Positions 5,102 to 6,899 of a stretch of DNA of 6,899 nucleotides are shown piece by piece. Where the stretch lies: NCBI GenBank assembly GCA_003162995.1, contig PLUZ01000179.1, forward strand, positions 1 through 6,899. The letters run 5' to 3'. The DNA comes from Methylocapsa sp. GTDB taxonomy: Bacteria; Pseudomonadota; Alphaproteobacteria; Rhizobiales; Beijerinckiaceae. The first letter of the stretch is position 1, and the number at the start of each line of letters is the position of its first letter. The notes below the pieces were generated by a model. It was given only the letters and a program-made list of their open reading frames with translations, did not search any database and was not told the origin of the DNA. The translations under genes and the position numbers were made by a program.

Positions 5102-6750
5102 CTACGGCCCCAGCTCTTTGATCTGCCCATCGAACCTGGCGAGGTCTTTCTTCCAAACGGCATTGTCAGGAGTGAGCTTTGTCAAGCGGGCCATTATTTC
5201 CTGGCCTTGCCGCAAGAAGCCGCGCGCCTTTGGCTTGTCGCCGGATTGGCGGTGCACCTTAGCAAGCTTTGCATAGCTCACCGTGAGATCGCGCTGCCAG
5301 CCCGCATTGCCGGGATCTGATGTCGCGAGGCGTTCTCTAATGGCGAGGCTGTCGGAATAGGACTTCAGCGCACCAGCGAGGTTGCCTTGCGCCACTTGCA
5401 CATTGCCAACCTTCTCATATGACACCGAGAGATCGCGCTGCCAGCCCGCGTTGCCGCGGTCTGATGCCGCGAGGTGTTCAATGATGGCGAGGCTGTCGGA
5501 ATAGGACTTCAGCGCGCCAGCGAGGTCGCCTTGCGCCACTTGCACATCGCCCACTTTGCTGAGTGTTACGGAGGTGAAGCGTTGTAAATCCGCATTTGAC
5601 GGATCGCGGTCTCGGATAGGAACCATCCTGTCGAGGCTGGCGCGATACTGTTCGAGTGCGGCAGAAAGATTGCCTTGCGCAAGAAGGATGTCGCCGAGCC
5701 TCTCGTTCGAAACAGACAGCGCTGCCGCTCCGCGTTCCCCGTGTCCGTGCCCGCAAGACGCTCGGCAATCGCAAGACCCGCGCGATAGGATTTCAGGGCC
5801 TCGGGAAGATTGCCCCGCGAAACCAAGACGTCGCCAATCTTGTTGTTCGAAACGGACAGATCCCGCTGCCAGTCCGCGTTCCCCGCTTCCGAGCCCGCAA
5901 GACGTTCCATCGCTGAACGCGCCTCGCCATAAGCCGCGAGCGCGACGTTCAGATGGCCACGTGCCACAGCGATATCGGCGAGGCTGGTTCGCGCCCAGAA
6001 AATCCGATTTTCATCGGCGCCCTTGCCCGCAAGTTGCAGGAGCGCGAGATAGGATTTCTCGGCGGCGTCGAGATTTCCAGCCTGAAGTTGGAACCAGCCG
6101 TCCCAGTAAAGCCCCTCGGCGTTTTCCGGATCAAGCGCCACGGATTTGGCATAGGCCTCGCGCGCAGATTTCGGATCGTGCAGCGCTGCAATTGCACCGA
6201 GGTTGCGATAGGCAATCGCCGCTTCCTTGCGATCCCTTTCGGCCTGCGAGGTCTTATCCTCGGCGACCGCGTTCAAAAGCTGCGTTGCCTCGGCAATCTT
6301 GTTTTCCTTCAAAAGGTCGAGGGCTTCTTGCAAACGGAGATGGCCCTCCGCCGCGCCTTGCGCAATCGATTGGACCGCCGCGCCCACCGCCTGCTGCGCA
6401 CCCGGCCCTGCCACAACCGGACTTTTATCCAGCAGCATTTTGGTCAAAGCGGCGATCTGCGCGTCCTTCTGGCCTAGTTGGTCAGCGAGCGGCTTTTGAA
6501 TCTGCTCGATTTGCTCTTTACTAGGCCCGAAGGTCACTGGCCCATTGATGTGCGTATCGCCAGCTGAGGCAATCCCTTGCCCCACGGTGATGGTCGTACC
6601 GCCCTTCTTGTCAGGCGCGTCCTTGTGATCTACGATAAAAGTGACGACCGTCCAGACCCCGCCGGCGACCACGACCGCGCCGCCGCCGATCCATGAGAGG
6701 ATCGCGCGCTTATCGGGATCTTTTAAAATTCCCCCCAGCCAGGAAGCCAT
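5102..6750 (-). pseudogene. Membrane-anchored TPR protein, frameshifted by a 4-base deletion
   Basis: If the frame is restored, this encodes a 550-residue protein. Residues 16-40 (AILSWIGGGAVVVAGGVWTVV onward) form one membrane anchor near the N-terminus. A Gly/Thr-rich stretch ending GDTHINGPVTFG (64-75) follows, then a charged, probably coiled-coil segment (76-110). TPR-type helices occupy about 140-258, five 48-residue repeats 259-498, and a degenerate end 499-550 stops at KELGP. Reading from the ATG, the frame is correct for 344 residues to ...GNAERQR, then shifts, adds 50 unrelated residues and stops at 5566. The repeat consensus WQRDLSVS shows that four bases (GATC or ATCG) are missing between 5719 and 5720, and downstream sequence is open in the other frame to 5102. 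The start is firm: an in-frame TAG lies 18 bases upstream and no other start codon lies between, although no ribosome site is visible. TPR domains bind proteins, but the partner is unknown. Confidence 0.85.
5261..5976 (-). repeat. Five tandem 144-bp (48-residue) TPR-coding units
   Basis: From 5' to 3' on the minus strand the units are 5833-5976, 5693-5832 (140 bases, four missing), 5549-5692, 5405-5548 and 5261-5404. Each starts D/N-[IV]-x-[VL]-x-x-G-[NDH]-L and carries AL-x-x-Y, LA, (D/E)xxNAxWQRDLSVS. The third unit is the most diverged, lacking WQRDL and carrying a Pro in the second helix. The last two full units differ at about 20 of 144 bases by my count and share an exact 32-base block (5340-5371 and 5484-5515). 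Confidence 0.85.
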
Positions 6751-6865
6751 TTTTAAAAAACCGATTGGCTAAAACATAAACCTATTACAAATTTCCGCTT
6801 GCGCCAAATCCCGGATTCACACCTCACCGCATCTCGCAAAAGGGCGTTTGCGCAGACCGTCAATC
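6751..6865. promoter_or_regulatory. Upstream region of the TPR gene, weak promoter candidate
   Basis: This AT-richer stretch precedes the minus-strand TPR start. Read on the minus strand, TTGGCG followed after 17 bases by TAGGTT is a weak sigma-70-like arrangement. A 6-base-pair hairpin, CGCAAA-AGGGCG-TTTGCG (6835-6852), lies between it and the parS-like site. No ribosome site precedes the ATG, so a leaderless or weakly translated message is possible. Confidence 0.25.
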
Positions 6866-6899
6866 GGACAAAAACGTTTCACGTGAAACACTTTTGTCC
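6866..6899. promoter_or_regulatory. parS: parS-type ParB-binding site within a 34-base palindrome
   Basis: The core at 6875-6890 matches the conserved bacterial chromosomal parS sequence TGTTTCACGTGAAACA at 15 of 16 positions (one end base differs), including the perfect 14-base GTTTCACGTGAAAC. ParB binds such sites, loads as a clamp and, with ParA and SMC, segregates the replication-origin region. Here the symmetry continues outward: GGACAAAA (6866-6873) and TTTTGTCC (6892-6899) are exact inverted copies centred on the same CACGTG, with only two unpaired positions in between. The palindrome reaches the window edge and may be longer. A site of this sort would suggest an origin-proximal position. 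Alternatively the outer arms could be a separate operator. Confidence 0.75.

Noticed and set aside
5959..5964. A second CACGTG core inside the TPR gene
   Set aside because: The flanks are GGC and CCA rather than GTTT and AAAC, so it does not match parS. It is a chance 6-base palindrome in coding sequence.
5261..5976. CRISPR-like regular repeats
   Set aside because: The 144-base period has no short identical repeat with unique spacers. The periodicity is explained by 48-residue TPR units in a reading frame.
5556..6524. 322-codon plus-strand open frame opposite the TPR gene
   Set aside because: The translation is Arg/Pro/Ser-rich without domains, while the minus strand encodes regular TPR repeats. 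The length reflects the repeat and GC bias.

Overview
The window looks like part of an alphaproteobacterial chromosome, most likely Hyphomicrobiales (Rhizobiales). The evidence is an unmistakable gcrA, the alphaproteobacterial cell-cycle regulator that works with the GANTC methylase CcrM; a DUF4169 gene, a family I know mainly from that class; GC-rich coding sequence; and intergenic palindromes of a kind common in that order. A narrower placement, such as Beijerinckiaceae or Methylocystaceae, would be a guess.

Layout, left to right. (1) 1-254: decayed 3' remains of a short-chain dehydrogenase/reductase (SDR), whose last residues look like an enoyl-ACP reductase (FabI). (2) 267-2875: a compact plus-strand acyl metabolism operon of atoD-like and atoA-like CoA-transferase subunits with overlapping stop and start, then an acetate/propionate kinase 78 bases later. 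Together they would exchange CoA between acetoacetate (or another short acid) and acetyl-CoA, and interconvert the released acid and its acyl phosphate. No phosphotransacetylase is present. (3) 2876-3330: a 455-base spacer with small hairpins and no convincing gene, probably holding the gcrA promoter. (4) 3331-4102: gcrA and a small DUF4169 gene. (5) 4103-4340: repeat-rich spacer with a REP-like palindrome. (6) 4341-4828: an AT-richer pair of unrecognised small genes, an acidic 77-residue protein and an 85-residue hydrophobic protein, joined by an ATGA overlap. (7) 4818-5101: an intergenic repeat block dominated by a 150-base element with 27-base inverted ends, two internal hairpins and no coding capacity. 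The stop codon of the hydrophobic protein lies in its left end. (8) 5102-6750, minus strand: a membrane-anchored TPR protein with five 48-residue repeats, broken by a 4-base deletion in the second repeat. (9) 6866-6899: a near-perfect 34-base palindrome around a ParB-binding parS core, at the very edge of the window.

The best-supported unusual points are the parS-type site with extended symmetry, the exactly locatable 4-base frameshift in the TPR gene, the 150-base inverted-repeat element that overlaps the end of a small gene, and the coupled small-gene pair. No complete new defence or mobile system is demonstrable from this sequence alone.
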